DNA from: an uncultured bacterium
Lineage (GTDB): Bacteria; Planctomycetota; UBA8108; UBA1146
Assembly (NCBI GenBank): GCA_913056395.1
Contig: CAJXMG010000007.1
Span: 1 to 64,000, forward strand
Length of the DNA: 64,000 bases
Direction of reading: 5' to 3'
This document shows, piece by piece, positions 1-14,859 of this stretch. How positions within the stretch are numbered: position 1 is the first letter of the stretch; each line of letters starts with the position of its first letter. The position numbers and the translations under genes were made by a program. Under the pieces are notes generated by a model that was given only the letters and a program-made list of their open reading frames with translations, was not told the DNA's origin and did no database searches.

Positions 1-1240
1 TGGCGATTCCGTCACCATCGAGGCCACTGTCACAGGGTTTGATGGTGCCATCCGAATCGGTGTCGACCTGGCAGCTGTCGTCCTGACCATTGAGATCACA
101 GTCGGCTCCGCCGGTCTGATCGACGTCGCAGTCGTTGGCGATGCCGTCACCGTCGAGGTCGCTGTCACAGGGGTCGATGGTGCCATCCGAATCGGTGTCG
201 AGCTGGCAGCTGTCGTCCTGACCATTGAGGTCACAGTCGGTTCCGCCGGTCTGGTCGACGTCGCAGTCGTTGGCGATGCCGTCACCGTCGAGGTCACTGT
301 CACAGGGGTCGATGGTGCCATCCGAGTCGGTGTCGAACTGGCAGCTGTCGTCCTGACCATTGAGGTCACAGTCGGTACCACCGGTTTGATCGACGTCGCA
401 CTCATTCGGGAATCCGTCGCCGTCCAGGTCGCTGTCGCAGGGGTCGATGAACCCGTCATTGTCGGTGTCGAGCTGACAGGTGTCGTCCTGACCGTTGAGG
501 TCGCAGTCGCTTCCGGCGGTCTGATCAATGTCGCAGTTGTTGAGGATTCCGTCCCCATCAAGGTCTGCGTCACAGGGGTCGATGAGGCCGTCATTGTCCG
601 TATCGAGCTGACAGGTATCGAGCTGGCCATTGAGGTCACAGTCGGCACCCGGAGTCTGGTCGATATCGCACTCATTGGCGAAACCGTCGCCATCGAGGTC
701 GCTGTCACAGAGGTCGATGAGACCATCGTTGTCGGTATCGAGCTGACAGGCATCGAGTTGGCCATCGTTGTCACAATCGGCACCCGGAGTCTGATCGATA
801 TCGCACTCATTGGCGAATCCGTCTCCGTCGAGGTCGCTGTCACAGGGGTCGATGAGGCCGTCGTTGTCCGTATCGATCTGACAGGTGTCATCCTGACCGT
901 TGAGATCACAGTCAGCGCCGAGAGTCTGGTCTACATCACACTCATTGGCAATTCCGTCGCCATCGAGATCGGCGTCGCACGGATCGATCAGGCCATCAGC
1001 ATCGGTATCGAGCTGGCAGGCGTCGTCCTGGCCGTCGGCATCGCAGTCTGCTCCGAGGGTCAGGTCGATATCACAGGTGTTCGGGATTCCGTCTCCGTCG
1101 ACGTCCAGATCGCAGGGGTCGATGATGCCGTCCAGATCTGTGTCGATCTGGCAGTTGTCATCCTGGCCATTGGCATCACAGTCCGTGCCTCCAGTCTGAT
1201 CCGGATCACAGGCGTTGTTGATGCCGTCTCCGTCGTCATC
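1..1240. repeat. 135-bp tandem repeat array encoding TSP3-type calcium loops (copy 1)
   Basis: About nine 135-bp units (45 codons each) lie inside the first oxidase gene. Each unit encodes two Asp-rich loops of the DPDLDGDGIxNxCD and DCDLNGQDDSCQ type. The unit at 121-255 and the unit at 256-390 differ at only a handful of positions, whereas units further right are more diverged, so the left-edge units are recent duplications. The array continues past the window edge. Confidence 0.9.
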
Positions 1241-3901
1241 CTCATCAGGCGGACCAACGAGTGGTACTTCAACATTGTCAAGGGGACCAATTCCGTCTCC
1301 AACCCTGAAAGTGGGCAGGGCGATGGTTTCGACATATTCCACACCTTCCCAAGTCGGGAGCGGTGAGGGCATCAGGTTGACCTGACCCGGGTTTTCAATA
1401 TCCCAGCGAAGAAGCATGGCGCGATCCTCGTGCTGGGTGTTGTGGCAGTGTTCCACATAGCTTCCGGCAAACTCACGGAATCTCAGGGCAACTTCCATTA
1501 CTCCACAACTGTCGACTTCAGGGCCGACGCGGTATACGTCCTTGCGAGCCCAACGTTCCCATTCGGGTGGGGCTTGTCCATCTTTGGACAGGATCTGCCC
1601 TTCCTCGAAGTGGATGTGAACCGGATGGCTCCAGCCGTTGCCGCCATTTTCAATGGTCCAGATCTCAAGGTCTCCCAAAGACGGAGCAGCAGAAACACGG
1701 CGGGGGTCCATGGTGAACCCGGAACCACCGTCGGTCTTGATGGTCCACGGAGCCGAGTCGGTACCGCTACTACGACCAAATTCGAAGTGTCTGCGGGTGG
1801 CGTTGGCGATCTCCTCCGCCGAAGGTCTTGGCAGCGGAATCATTTTCTTGCCACCGACCACGTACTCCGCGGGATTCATGCTCTGGTCCACACCATTGTA
1901 GGCCTGAACACGGAACTCGAGGAACTTGCCGACACAGGGGTCTCCTCCGAGGTATCCGGTGGGAGTTTCGGTCGCCTGATAGGCTCCTGAAAGCACATCT
2001 TCCAGAGGAATCTGGTCTTCTGGTTTTCTTCCACCCTGGTGCTCGAGAAGGTTGACGAAGTAGAGCTTGGTTCCCGGGGCAAACTGGGAGAAGTCGACGA
2101 CGATGTCGTAGCGTTCGGCAATGGCGTGAGTCGGCAGAACACCGCGCTCGGTGCCGAGGGTGCCGTCGAAAGCCACGGCGTGCTCCATGATGTTGCCGTC
2201 ATTGGCGATCATGTGGAAGGGGACACGGGTGCCATTCTGGTCGACCAGAGCAATTTTCAGGTAACGAGAAACCGATCCATTGAGGATGCGGAAACGGTAC
2301 TTTCTGGCTGCCACATTGAAGTAGGGTTTGTACTGCCAGTTCGTGAGCAATTTGTCGCCCATGAAACCGTCAGTGTTGAAGGGGTTGAACCACAACTGCC
2401 CTTCCTGGTCCCAGGCCTTGTCGGCAATGACCAGATTGATGTCGTAGTCCCTGTTACCCCAGTCCAGTGAGGTACCACTGGGGAAGCGAAGGTTGACGCC
2501 GTCGTCGAGTCCTTCGTTACCCCGGTCGAGAGAACTGTAATAGTTCATCATTGCAGCGACGCCCTTGTAGACGTTCTGTGCCGTGAAATCGAGCATGTGG
2601 TCATGGAACCAGTGAGTACTCATCGTTTCACGCCAGTCACCTGGAATGTTGATGATTCCACCGTTTCCATCCGGCATGCCTGCACGGGGATCGGTGGCGT
2701 TGGTGTTGATGGTGTCATGACCCGCGAGGATCACCGGCCAGCGGTAGTCAAAGTGCTGTCCTGGGAAGAAGAAGGCGTTGGTGTAGCCATCACTCTCTGC
2801 GGGATTGTGACCGTTGTGCTCGTGAATAGAGACGGTATGAAGACCAAATCCACGGTTGGCACCGGGATCGAGTGGCAGACCGTTCCAAAGTCTCATCAGA
2901 ACCGGCTCACCGTATCGAACCTTTAGCAGTTTAGGAGGGAAGGTGCCGTCAAAGGTCCAAAGGGCCTCCGGATTCTGAGTCGGCATCAATGGATGGAATT
3001 TTACCTCGAGACCATTGGTCGTTCCGGCGCTGAGGCCGAGACCGTCCGGGTCATCATAGGTGTTGTGGTAGAGTCCACCCGGTCCGAATTCGCAGTCATC
3101 TCCGGAGAGACCATGCTCGTATCCGTGATCCTGCATGGAACCGCGGAATCCAAAGTTGGTTCTGGCACCGGTGATCATCGACTGGAAGACCTTGACCGGC
3201 GGGAACTCGGCCCAGCGCTGGTGAGCCCAGCCTTCACCGGGCGGACGTCCTTCGCAGGGGAGATGTTCACAGGGGCGTCCGAGATAGGATTCAATTCTGG
3301 ACTTCCATGGGTTTTGGGCAAAGTCATTGCTCAGTCGAGTGGTCTCGGCAGTCAGAGGTTGGTCGAGGAACATCTCAACCTGTGCTCCATCCGGACAGTC
3401 TTGTGCGGTCAACTCTGGAGCAGGGATCGGCAATCCATCGACGTCAAATCCACCCCCTGTGAGGGCATTGGCCTCAGCGGTTCCGGGGTAGGGCATCGGA
3501 TTCAACCCAACTTCATTCTGTAGAGTGCCGAACTCCTCGAAGCGCAGCATCTGTTGGTCGAATTCCTGGGCACCAAACATAGGACTGGGAATGCCTCCGG
3601 TTGGCAGGTCAAAAATTCTGCCCTCCAAAAGATTCGCTTCCGGAATGGTGTTGTTCGCCCAGATGAGATCGTGGGTCGCGGGAATTCCTGTTGGTCCTTC
3701 GATGGCGCCGTCCATCATGTAGTGCATGCCAGGTGGAGGCGGGATCAGCTCTTCAGAGATGATCAGTGGAACCAGTCCTGAGTTGTCGACCTGAGGTTCG
3801 CCGACAACGAAAGGGAAAGAAAAGCAGGCACAGGCAAGTATCGCGAAAAATGCCGATTTCCCCCTGGCGGAAATTGAATCGAGAGTTCTCAACATGTTCA
3901 T
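1..3901 (-). CDS. Secreted multicopper oxidase with TSP3-repeat stalk (first copy, C-terminus outside window)
   Basis: This frame is missing from the ORF track because it runs off the left edge; read on the minus strand it is open from ATG at 3901 to base 1 (1300 codons). GAGGAGGAG lies just upstream of the ATG. Residues 1-30 are a signal peptide. The oxidase domain carries all four copper motifs: HEHNGHNP near residue 360, HWFHDHM near 433, HPVHIHFEEG near 763 and EHCHNTQHEDRAM near 820. The last two provide the type 1 His/Cys/His/Met ligands, as in CotA/bilirubin-oxidase-type enzymes. From about residue 887 a DxDxDGDG calcium-loop repeat array begins. Its neighbour at 5594-10702 is a close paralogue. 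It is presumably exported and oxidises a phenolic or metal substrate; the substrate cannot be inferred. Any C-terminal dockerin-like domain would lie outside the window. Confidence 0.93.
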   Translation of the reverse strand, partial: MNMLRTLDSISARGKSAFFAILACACFSFPFVVGEPQVDNSGLVPLIISEELIPPPPGMHYMMDGAIEGPTGIPATHDLIWANNTIPEANLLEGRIFDLPTGGIPSPMFGAQEFDQQMLRFEEFGTLQNEVGLNPMPYPGTAEANALTGGGFDVDGLPIPAPELTAQDCPDGAQVEMFLDQPLTAETTRLSNDFAQNPWKSRIESYLGRPCEHLPCEGRPPGEGWAHQRWAEFPPVKVFQSMITGARTNFGFRGSMQDHGYEHGLSGDDCEFGPGGLYHNTYDDPDGLGLSAGTTNGLEVKFHPLMPTQNPEALWTFDGTFPPKLLKVRYGEPVLMRLWNGLPLDPGANRGFGLHTVSIHEHNGHNPAESDGYTNAFFFPGQHFDYRWPVILAGHDTINTNATDPRAGMPDGNGGIINIPGDWRETMSTHWFHDHMLDFTAQNVYKGVAAMMNYYSSLDRGNEGLDDGVNLRFPSGTSLDWGNRDYDINLVIADKAWDQEGQLWFNPFNTDGFMGDKLLTNWQYKPYFNVAARKYRFRILNGSVSRYLKIALVDQNGTRVPFHMIANDGNIMEHAVAFDGTLGTERGVLPTHAIAERYDIVVDFSQFAPGTKLYFVNLLEHQGGRKPEDQIPLEDVLSGAYQATETPTGYLGGDPCVGKFLEFRVQAYNGVDQSMNPAEYVVGGKKMIPLPRPSAEEIANATRRHFEFGRSSGTDSAPWTIKTDGGSGFTMDPRRVSAAPSLGDLEIWTIENGGNGWSHPVHIHFEEGQILSKDGQAPPEWERWARKDVYRVGPEVDSCGVMEVALRFREFAGSYVEHCHNTQHEDRAMLLRWDIENPGQVNLMPSPLPTWEGVEYVETIALPTFRVGDGIGPLDNVEVPLVGPPDEDDDGDGINNACDPDQTGGTDCDANGQDDNCQIDTDLDGIIDPCDLDVDGDGIPNTCDIDLTLGADCDADGQDDACQLDTDADGLIDPCDADLDGDGIANECDVDQTLGADCDLNGQDDTCQIDTDNDGLIDPCDSDLDGDGFANECDIDQTPGADCDNDGQLDACQLDTDNDGLIDLCDSDLDGDGFANECDIDQTPGADCDLNGQLDTCQLDTDNDGLIDPCDADLDGDGILNNCDIDQTAGSDCDLNGQDDTCQLDTDNDGFIDPCDSDLDGDGFPNECDVDQTGGTDCDLNGQDDSCQFDTDSDGTIDPCDSDLDGDGIANDCDVDQTGGTDCDLNGQDDSCQLDTDSDGTIDPCDSDLDGDGIANDCDVDQTGGADCDLNGQDDSCQVDTDSDGTIKPCDSGLDGDGIA

Positions 3902-4319
3902 GTAAGCACTCCTCCTCTTATATAGATATGTACAGACTCTTCGTTCGCAAAATAACCAACTGATTTTTATGACTTTACTTCATGGAAAACAAACAGATTT
4001 ATCCATGATCATGTATAGTCATTTAATAAACGTGTGACAGGTAAGACAGGTCAGTCATAATTGCTTAGATTTTCGTGCCAATTGCGTTGAGAGATGGCTG
4101 TTAGAGGGATTGGTTATGCTGGAGAGGGAGCTGGTGAGGGGGAGCAAGCAAGTGTTTTGTAGTCGATACGCTTTTACTCTTCATGAAGAGTTTTGTATGC
4201 TTCTTGTCATTTGCGTGTCATGTAAGTGCGGTGGAGGGGGCCGCTTCCCGATGACGTTTCCATAACTGGGAGTCAACGGAAAAGAAACACTCCCAGTTTT
4301 TCTCTCTCATACGATAACG
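3902..4319. other. Intergenic region upstream of first oxidase
   Basis: This 418-bp gene-free stretch separates the SCO1-cytochrome c gene from the start of the first oxidase on the same strand. It is clearly more AT-rich than its surroundings around 3950-4030. It must hold the oxidase promoter if the stem-loop at 4264-4298 ends the upstream transcript. I see no convincing -35/-10 pair and no open reading frame. Confidence 0.5.
4264..4301. terminator. 10-bp perfect stem-loop downstream of SCO1-cytochrome c gene
   Basis: AACTGGGAGT (4264-4273) pairs perfectly with ACTCCCAGTT (4289-4298) across a 15-nt loop, about 20 nt beyond the SCO-fusion stop codon. The T-run follows the hairpin on the plus strand, not on the minus strand where the gene lies. 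It would therefore be an atypical terminator for the minus-strand transcript, or could block antisense transcription. Confidence 0.4.
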
Positions 4320-5593
4320 CTATCGCTCACTGCGTTTGCGAGACCTGATAGCCAGAAGACTGAGGCCGACTCCTGAAGCCCACGAAATCAGGGTCAGCGG
4401 ACTTCGTCTTGAGGTGTCTTCTGGGAGGGCTGAGGCTTTTTGGGTGGGCAAGTTTGCTTCAAGAGTGTCGATTTCGCAGGAATCGATACCGGGATTGGCA
4501 GCAATTGAATCCTGCCCTGAGGGTTCAGATTCTTCCTTGAGGACGATTTCTTCGTTCTTTTGACAGCAGTCCATCGGTTCAACCTCCTGCTGGTCTGCGA
4601 TGGCCTGAACCTCCATCACCTTCTTCATGCGTTTGGATTCGACCTTGATGAAATCGAGCAGCATTTCTGCCTCATGCTGAGAAACACGAAGGTTGGGCAT
4701 GGGAAGGCGATTGTAGCTTTCGAAAAGTTGAATTGCGGTGGGATCTTTCTCTTCGAGCATTTTGTCAGGTTCCTGAATCCAGCGAACAAGCCATTCGTGA
4801 GTTCTTCGATCTGAGACATCGAGGAGATTGGGGCCCGGTTTCATGGTTTTGTCAGGGGAGCGGCCAATCTCATGGCAGGTAGAGCAACGAGTCCGAAAGA
4901 TAGATTCCCCCTGGGTCAATTTGCGAATTTCGGGGGCGTCTTGATAGAGATTTCGAGCTTCTGATGGGGCCTTGTAATTGTGGAGCCAGGTACCAATCTC
5001 GGTAGCCAGAATATAAGGGTTCTCGAAGGGAGATTTTTTCATCCAGCGACCGGTTGCCTGATTGCCAATAATCATACTCAGGTTGTGGTCCAGAGGATCT
5101 TTGTTGACCTCTTCGATGTACAAACCCAACTTTCTTCGCAAAAGAATGATGTCTTCTTCATTCCCCGTAAAAAATTCCCAGCCTTCTTCGATTTGATAGG
5201 TCTGCATGTATTTGTTGAGAACCTCAGGGGTGTCAAAAGTGGGATCGACGCTGATCGAATACATGAATACGTCTTTGCCCACCCGATCTCCCAGAATTTG
5301 ATACAGCTCAGACAACTTCGCGGTTTCCAAGGGGCATGCGTCCGGGCAACGGGTGTAGATGAAGTTGATCATGACAACCTTGTCCTTGATCAGATCATCA
5401 AAGAAACGCACCTTTTCACCTTGGCTGGTGACCAGTTCAACATTCGGGAAGTAGTTTTCACCCCAATGGGTGCTCGCAAGGCGTGGGTCCGGTTTTTCAC
5501 CCTTTGGACCCCTGTTTTGATCGAGGCTGGATCCATGAAGGGGTGTCAGGCAGAAAACCGCAGCAAGTAGCAGGAGAGTTTTTTTGAGAGAGA

Positions 5594-5597
<4 letters not shown>
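4320..5597 (-). CDS. SCO1/SenC-type copper chaperone fused to cytochrome c domain
   Basis: I moved the start from the GTG at 5603 to the ATG at 5597 (425 aa) because GGAGG sits six bases before this ATG. The ATG overlaps the TGA of the upstream oxidase gene as ATGA. After a signal peptide (about residues 1-23) comes a thioredoxin-like SCO domain with the copper-binding CPDAC motif near residue 84 and the His of DHNLSMII near 172. A cytochrome c domain follows, with CSTCH near 238 and a candidate axial Met in LPMPNL. The C-terminus has one hydrophobic segment and a basic tail (RSRKRSER), which would anchor it in a membrane or act as a sorting signal. SCO proteins deliver copper or reduce Cys during oxidase assembly. 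Lying between two copper oxidases, it probably metallates them or exchanges electrons with them; that is inference. Confidence 0.9.
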
Positions 5598-10702
<5,105 letters not shown>

Positions 10703-11026
10703 TCGGACTCCTTCACGCTGAATAACTCGATGTCAAAGAAATAGGACTTCATTGGATAGAATATGTGTCAGTTTGTAAAACAGGTGATTACAACAGTTGC
10801 AAATATTACTTATTGCATGAAGTTTTCAGATGTCATGAGAGTCACGAGCCCAGAGTGAGGTGTTTATTCAGTAGTGGAATGGCTTGAGTTGTCTAGGTGA
10901 TGAAATTCAGGGAGAGAGGTTTTTCAGACCTATGGTCATATCCCTGACTGTTCTATGATCTCTGGTTCAAAGTCCATCTGGCCAGGTCCCCGAAAAGATG
11001 ACTTTCATTTGTTGAAATGAGTGAGA
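10703..11026. other. Divergent intergenic region between oxidase operon and dehydrogenase
   Basis: This 324-bp region separates two divergent genes and should hold both promoters. The part next to the oxidase (10740-10830) is AT-rich. I see no promoter pair good enough to name, no T-tailed hairpin and no plausible small gene. Confidence 0.5.
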
Positions 11027-11998
11027 ATGCGCTCGATCCATTTGAATGACGGTGAACTCAAAGTTTGTGATCGAATGAAACCGAGTTCGGTGAGCGGGAC
11101 CGGTGAAGTTCTGTTGCGGCTGAGATTGGCCGGAATCTGTCGTACCGATTTGGAATTGGTCGCCGGTTACTACCCGTTTTCTGGAGTTCTGGGCCATGAA
11201 TTTGTGGCGGACGTCCTCAGTGGCAGTGAGCGTTGGGTGGGTCAGAGAGTGGTGGGGGAGATCAATGCCTCCTGCTATGCCTGTGATCGTTGCAAATCGG
11301 GAAGTGACCACCATTGTCCCCATCGGACTGTGCTGGGAATCGTTGGACGTGACGGCTGTTTCAGTGAGGAATTCCTCCTACCCGAAAAAAATCTGCACCC
11401 CATTCCTGATCATGTTCCGGACGAGGCGGCGGTTTTTGTGGAACCCTTGGCCGCGGCTTTTCGGATCGTCGAGCAGGTCCAGACATCCCCTGACCAAAGG
11501 TGGCTGGTGGTCGGGGATGGCCGATTGGGACAATTGGTCGCCCGGGTTTTGGCATTGCAAGGGGTGGATTTGACGGTTCTGGGCCGTCACTCCAGAAAAT
11601 TGGAGTTGCTCAACAATCACGAGATCCAAACGACCACGGAGATCGGGGAGGTGTTGCCCGAATCCGGCACGCAGGGGAAGTTTGACTTTGCCGTCGATTG
11701 TGCCGGAAATGCTTCAGGCTTTGATTTGGCGAGAAGATCCCTGCGACCAGAGGGGACCCTGATCCTCAAAAGTACCTACGCCGGGTCACTGCAGATCGAT
11801 GCCTCCGCCTGCGTGGTCGATGAGATCCGGGTGATGGGTTCTCGATGTGGTCCATTTGAGCCTGCAATCGCTGCTTTGGCTTCAGGGGAAATTGATCCCC
11901 GGGACCTGTTGGACGCGGAATTCTCCTTGAATGATGGTCTTGAAGCGTTTGCAAAAGCGGCAGAACGGGGAGTGATGAAAGTGCTTCTGAGGCCCTGA
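11027..11998 (+). CDS. Zinc-type medium-chain dehydrogenase/reductase
   Basis: This 323-residue protein is a zinc-containing alcohol dehydrogenase family member. Visible features are the catalytic-zinc region GICRTDLE and GHEFV, a structural-zinc cluster CYACDRCKSGSDHHC (C-x2-C-x2-C-x7-C), EPLAAAF, and a Rossmann nucleotide loop VGDGRLGQ. It oxidises or reduces an alcohol/carbonyl with NAD(P); the substrate is not evident. The ORF track begins at GTG 11021; I prefer ATG 11027, although neither has a strong Shine-Dalgarno site. It is followed after 74 bp by the cupin gene in the same direction, possibly one transcript. Confidence 0.88.
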   Translation: MRSIHLNDGELKVCDRMKPSSVSGTGEVLLRLRLAGICRTDLELVAGYYPFSGVLGHEFVADVLSGSERWVGQRVVGEINASCYACDRCKSGSDHHCPHRTVLGIVGRDGCFSEEFLLPEKNLHPIPDHVPDEAAVFVEPLAAAFRIVEQVQTSPDQRWLVVGDGRLGQLVARVLALQGVDLTVLGRHSRKLELLNNHEIQTTTEIGEVLPESGTQGKFDFAVDCAGNASGFDLARRSLRPEGTLILKSTYAGSLQIDASACVVDEIRVMGSRCGPFEPAIAALASGEIDPRDLLDAEFSLNDGLEAFAKAAERGVMKVLLRP

Positions 11999-12072
11999 GA
12001 AGGCGGCTATTGGACAAATTCGTTGATTCCATCGGAAACTTCCATAGGGAAAACCCCGGAGGGAGTCAACCG

Positions 12073-12654
12073 ATGAAGATCAAACCCTGGAGCCTCAAAG
12101 ACGCTTCCGATGAAGTGATGATCCCCAGCCGAGTCATGGAGCTGTGGGAGGTCTCTCTCCAACACGGGGAAGAGACTCCGACCCATCAGCACGATGCCCG
12201 TGAAGAGCTGCTGATCGCCCTCGAGGGGCGAGGTGAAGTTCAGCAGCAGGACGGCACTCTGGATCTCTTCCCCGGGCATGTCGTCGTCGTCCCCGCAGGC
12301 ACTCCCTTTTCCCTTCAAAACCGCTCTGGACTGCCGATGAGAGGGCTTCTGGTGGCGATTCATCGTCCCGGACTGGCTCCCCAGGGAGAGGTGGACAAGA
12401 TCAGCGCAGGTGACCTCGAGTCGATGATCGAATCGATTCCAGCCCGTCTGAACAGGGCCGAGGCCTTGCAGTCGATCATTCAACTCTTCGATCTGGCAGG
12501 CCAACTGTCAGAGCAAATTGAGGAGGCGATCGGCCTCGAGACGGAAACGGGGTTGAGAACTCTCGAATCCATTGAGGAACAGGTGATGCAGGCGGTGGTG
12601 GAGATCTCGAGGGCCTGGATGCCTGGGGTCGATCTTCGTCCTCCCCGATTTTGA
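12073..12654 (+). CDS. Cupin-domain protein
   Basis: I moved the start from TTG 12010 to ATG 12073 because GGAGGGAG lies just upstream of it; the protein is then 193 residues. A single cupin barrel is visible: PTHQHDAREELLIALEGRGEV carries the His-x-His and Glu metal ligands, and LFPGHVVVVPAGTPFSL is the second motif. In the second motif the usual last His is replaced by Phe, so metal binding may be altered. The C-terminal 70 residues are helical and rich in Glu and may be an extra dimerisation segment. Small cupins bind sugars, acids or metals; no substrate is inferred. Confidence 0.85.
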   Translation: MKIKPWSLKDASDEVMIPSRVMELWEVSLQHGEETPTHQHDAREELLIALEGRGEVQQQDGTLDLFPGHVVVVPAGTPFSLQNRSGLPMRGLLVAIHRPGLAPQGEVDKISAGDLESMIESIPARLNRAEALQSIIQLFDLAGQLSEQIEEAIGLETETGLRTLESIEEQVMQAVVEISRAWMPGVDLRPPRF

Positions 12655-12995
12655 TCAGGCCCGCTGTCCATATCCGGGGAGAACTCCCCCTTTATTTGCA
12701 AATTATTTGTGCAATTGACCGCAATTGGGCCAATTCCCCGCTTTGACAGCGGCCCATCCACGGTGCAAGATATCCTTCTGTTCGGATTGCCCTGCGGTGA
12801 TCCGTACCTGTGATCCCCTGTTGAACCCCATCCCCGCCGACCCAAAGAGTCGGGGAAGCGGTCTCAGGCATGGTTCATGGTGGTTTCCCCTTCGTTTTCG
12901 TTTTGGAAATCGGGCTTTGTCCCCGGGTTTCCCCGACGACGCATCATCGGGCACCGTTGAACAGGTCTGAGATCTGCTGATCGAAGGAAGAAGTC
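12655..12995 (+). other. Intergenic region between cupin and lipoprotein genes
   Basis: The 341-bp gap contains a short GC hairpin GGGGA-GAAC-TCCCC (12676-12689) followed by CTTTATTT, a weak terminator candidate for the cupin gene. Further on there is a small stem CCGAC/GTCGG around 12836-12856. I looked for a structured small RNA here and cannot assign one. GAAGGAAG at the right end is the ribosome binding site of the next gene. Confidence 0.4.
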
Positions 12996-13475
12996 TTGTC
13001 AAAGAACACTCCGTATCGACTGATTCAGTCTGTTGGTGTGACTTCGTTCTTGTCACGACTTTCCTTTGAAAAGTGGTATTGCCGGGGGATTCTCACTTTG
13101 TTTCTGCTGATGGTCGGAGCCGGTTGTGCTCCTTCCGTGAGCAGCTCGAGAACGGTTTCTTCGGGGGCGGGGCATTCATCGGGTGCAGGGCAGTGGACTC
13201 CCATCGATCATGCCCGTTCTCAATTGGATTGGATTCGTGGCTCTTCGGGCAGCATGTCGGAAGAGGAGCTGTTTCATGCGATGAATACTCCCTGGAGTGG
13301 CAGTCGCCTGTCCACTTCACAGCGGAAGCAGTGGATTCGAAAGCAGTTGATGAAGGACTCGGGAACGGATGCTCCAGCTTCCCTGTCAGGGGCAAGAGTG
13401 CTGGATCGTCCTTCAGCGATGAGTGCCGCCGTCAACCGGTGGCAAGAGGAAATGAAAGAGAGCAGATCCGACTGA
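12996..13475 (+). CDS. Putative lipoprotein of unknown function
   Basis: The start is TTG with GAAGGAAG eight bases upstream. The 159-residue product has a long positively charged N-terminal segment, a hydrophobic stretch GILTLFLLMVGAGC with a lipobox ending at Cys44, and a Ser/Gly-rich mature N-terminus (SSSRTVSSGAGHSSGAG). The rest is hydrophilic, with Trp/Arg/Lys-rich helices. I recognise no family. It lies upstream of recA in the same direction, 114 bp from the recA start, with a small hairpin between. Confidence 0.72.
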   Translation: MSKNTPYRLIQSVGVTSFLSRLSFEKWYCRGILTLFLLMVGAGCAPSVSSSRTVSSGAGHSSGAGQWTPIDHARSQLDWIRGSSGSMSEEELFHAMNTPWSGSRLSTSQRKQWIRKQLMKDSGTDAPASLSGARVLDRPSAMSAAVNRWQEEMKESRSD

Positions 13476-13506
13476 ACCCGGAATCTGAAGCAGAATATTC
13501 AGTATT

Positions 13507-13521
13507 GAGGCTGAGAGCCTC
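13507..13521 (+). terminator. Small stem-loop between lipoprotein gene and recA
   Basis: GAGGCT-GAG-AGCCTC forms a 6-bp perfect stem followed by ATTTCATG. The T-run is short. It may be a weak terminator of the lipoprotein gene or part of the recA leader. Confidence 0.3.
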
Positions 13522-13589
13522 ATTTCATGTAAGGCGGCGATTTCGTGAAGGTCACGACAGTCGTCGAAAGTTTGAGAGAAGAGGAAGAT

Positions 13590-14714
13590 ATGGCAGAAGC
13601 ACGCAAGGGGAGAGCCGGCGCAGGCAAGGGAAAGCGCGCAGCGGAAGCGAACACCCCGAACATCGAAGGTCTCGACGGCCAGAAAAAGCAGGCCCTGGAT
13701 TTTGCACTGCAGCAGATTCACAAGAAGTGTGGTCAGGGTGCGATTATGAAATTGGGGGACCAGCGTTCCCGTCAGGCCGACGTGATTCCTACAGGAGCAC
13801 TCTCCATCGACAAGGCTTTGGGAATCGGCGGACTGCCCCGTGCCCGAGTGGTCGAGATTTACGGTCCTGAATCTTCCGGAAAGACGACCCTGACCCTTCA
13901 TGCCATCGCCAACGCCCAGAAAAACGGCGGGGTGGCTGCATTCATCGATGCGGAGCACGCCCTCGATCCGACCTACGCTGAAAAGCTGGGTGTAGATCTT
14001 GAAAACCTTCTTGTTTCACAGCCGGACAGTGGTGAGCAGGCTCTGGAGATCGCAGAGATGCTGGTCTCTTCAGGAGCCGTCGACATCGTTGTCATCGACT
14101 CGGTTGCGGCATTGGTCCCGCGTGCGGAACTGGAAGGCAACATGGGCGATTCCCATGTGGGTCTTCAGGCGCGTCTCATGAGTCAGGCATTGCGTAAACT
14201 GACCGGTGTGATTCACCGCTCCCGTACCACGGTGGTCTTTATCAACCAGATCCGTGAAAAGATCGGTGTCATGTTCGGCAGCCCGGAAACCACCAGTGGT
14301 GGTCGCGCCCTCAAGTTCTACTCCTCAGTCAGGATTGACATTCGCCGTATCGGTGCGATCAAGTCCGATGGAGATGTGAGCGGGAACCGGACCGTCGCAA
14401 AAATCGTCAAAAACAAGATGGCTCCTCCTTTCAAGAAGGCGGAGTTCGACATCATTTTCAATGTCGGAATCTCCTACCATGGGGATCTGCTCGACCTCGG
14501 AGTCGAGCATGAGTTGATCAAGCGTTCTGGAACCTGGTACTCGATGGGCGAAGAGCGCATCGGTCAGGGTCGTGAACGGGCGGTTCAATTCCTCAGGGAT
14601 CATCCGGAGATGACCCTGCAGTTGGATGCGGAATTGAGACGCCGGATGTTCCCGGAAATGTTTGCATCCGAAAGTGAGAATGAACAGGCAGAGCCGGAAG
14701 CAGCCCAGTCCTGA
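13590..14714 (+). CDS. recA: Recombinase RecA
   Basis: RecA forms filaments on single-stranded DNA, drives strand exchange and triggers the SOS response. The sequence shows the Walker A loop GPESSGKTT, the Walker B region [14 protein letters not shown], loop L1/L2 neighbourhood ([22 protein letters not shown] and [22 protein letters not shown]) and the C-terminal domain ending in an acidic tail ([14 protein letters not shown]). I place the start at ATG 13590 (374 aa), preceded by GAGGAAG, not at the upstream GTG 13545. The N-terminus has a Lys/Arg/Ala-rich extension before the core begins. No clear GAAC-N-GTTC or CTG-N10-CAG type SOS box is visible upstream. Confidence 0.98.
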   Translation: MAEARKGRAGAGKGKRAAEANTPNIEGLDGQKKQALDFALQQIHKKCGQGAIMKLGDQRSRQADVIPTGALSIDKALGIGGLPRARVVEIYGPESSGKTTLTLHAIANAQKNGGVAAFIDAEHALDPTYAEKLGVDLENLLVSQPDSGEQALEIAEMLVSSGAVDIVVIDSVAALVPRAELEGNMGDSHVGLQARLMSQALRKLTGVIHRSRTTVVFINQIREKIGVMFGSPETTSGGRALKFYSSVRIDIRRIGAIKSDGDVSGNRTVAKIVKNKMAPPFKKAEFDIIFNVGISYHGDLLDLGVEHELIKRSGTWYSMGEERIGQGRERAVQFLRDHPEMTLQLDAELRRRMFPEMFASESENEQAEPEAAQS

Positions 14715-14859
14715 TTCGTTGTTGATCGAGAGATAAATGAAAAGGTGGCAGGCCGAATCGTGTTGCAGGAAGCCGGAGACTTTTCATGGTGACTTTTATG
14801 GCGGACTTCGATCTGTTCAGGTTCCCCGTGCGATGCTGGTGGCCACTTTCAAGACTCAA

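Noticed and set aside
1-1240. Regular repeats that might suggest a CRISPR array
   Set aside because: The unit is 135 bp without unique spacers, lies in an open reading frame and encodes Asp-rich loops.
386-1366. Long plus-strand ORF of 326 aa over the repeat array
   Set aside because: It is the antisense reading of the 135-bp repeats in the oxidase gene; the minus-strand frame has copper-oxidase motifs, a signal peptide and a ribosome binding site.
12655-12995. Possible small structured RNA such as 6S or SRP RNA
   Set aside because: Some short stems exist, but no conserved core of a known RNA family could be found by eye.
13476-13589. SOS box ahead of recA
   Set aside because: I looked for GAAC-N-GTTC and CTG-N10-CAG type sites and saw none that fits.
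13073-13870. Plus-strand ORF of 265 aa between the lipoprotein gene and recA
   Set aside because: It is an out-of-frame reading across both genes with a composition unlike a protein, and recA is certain.
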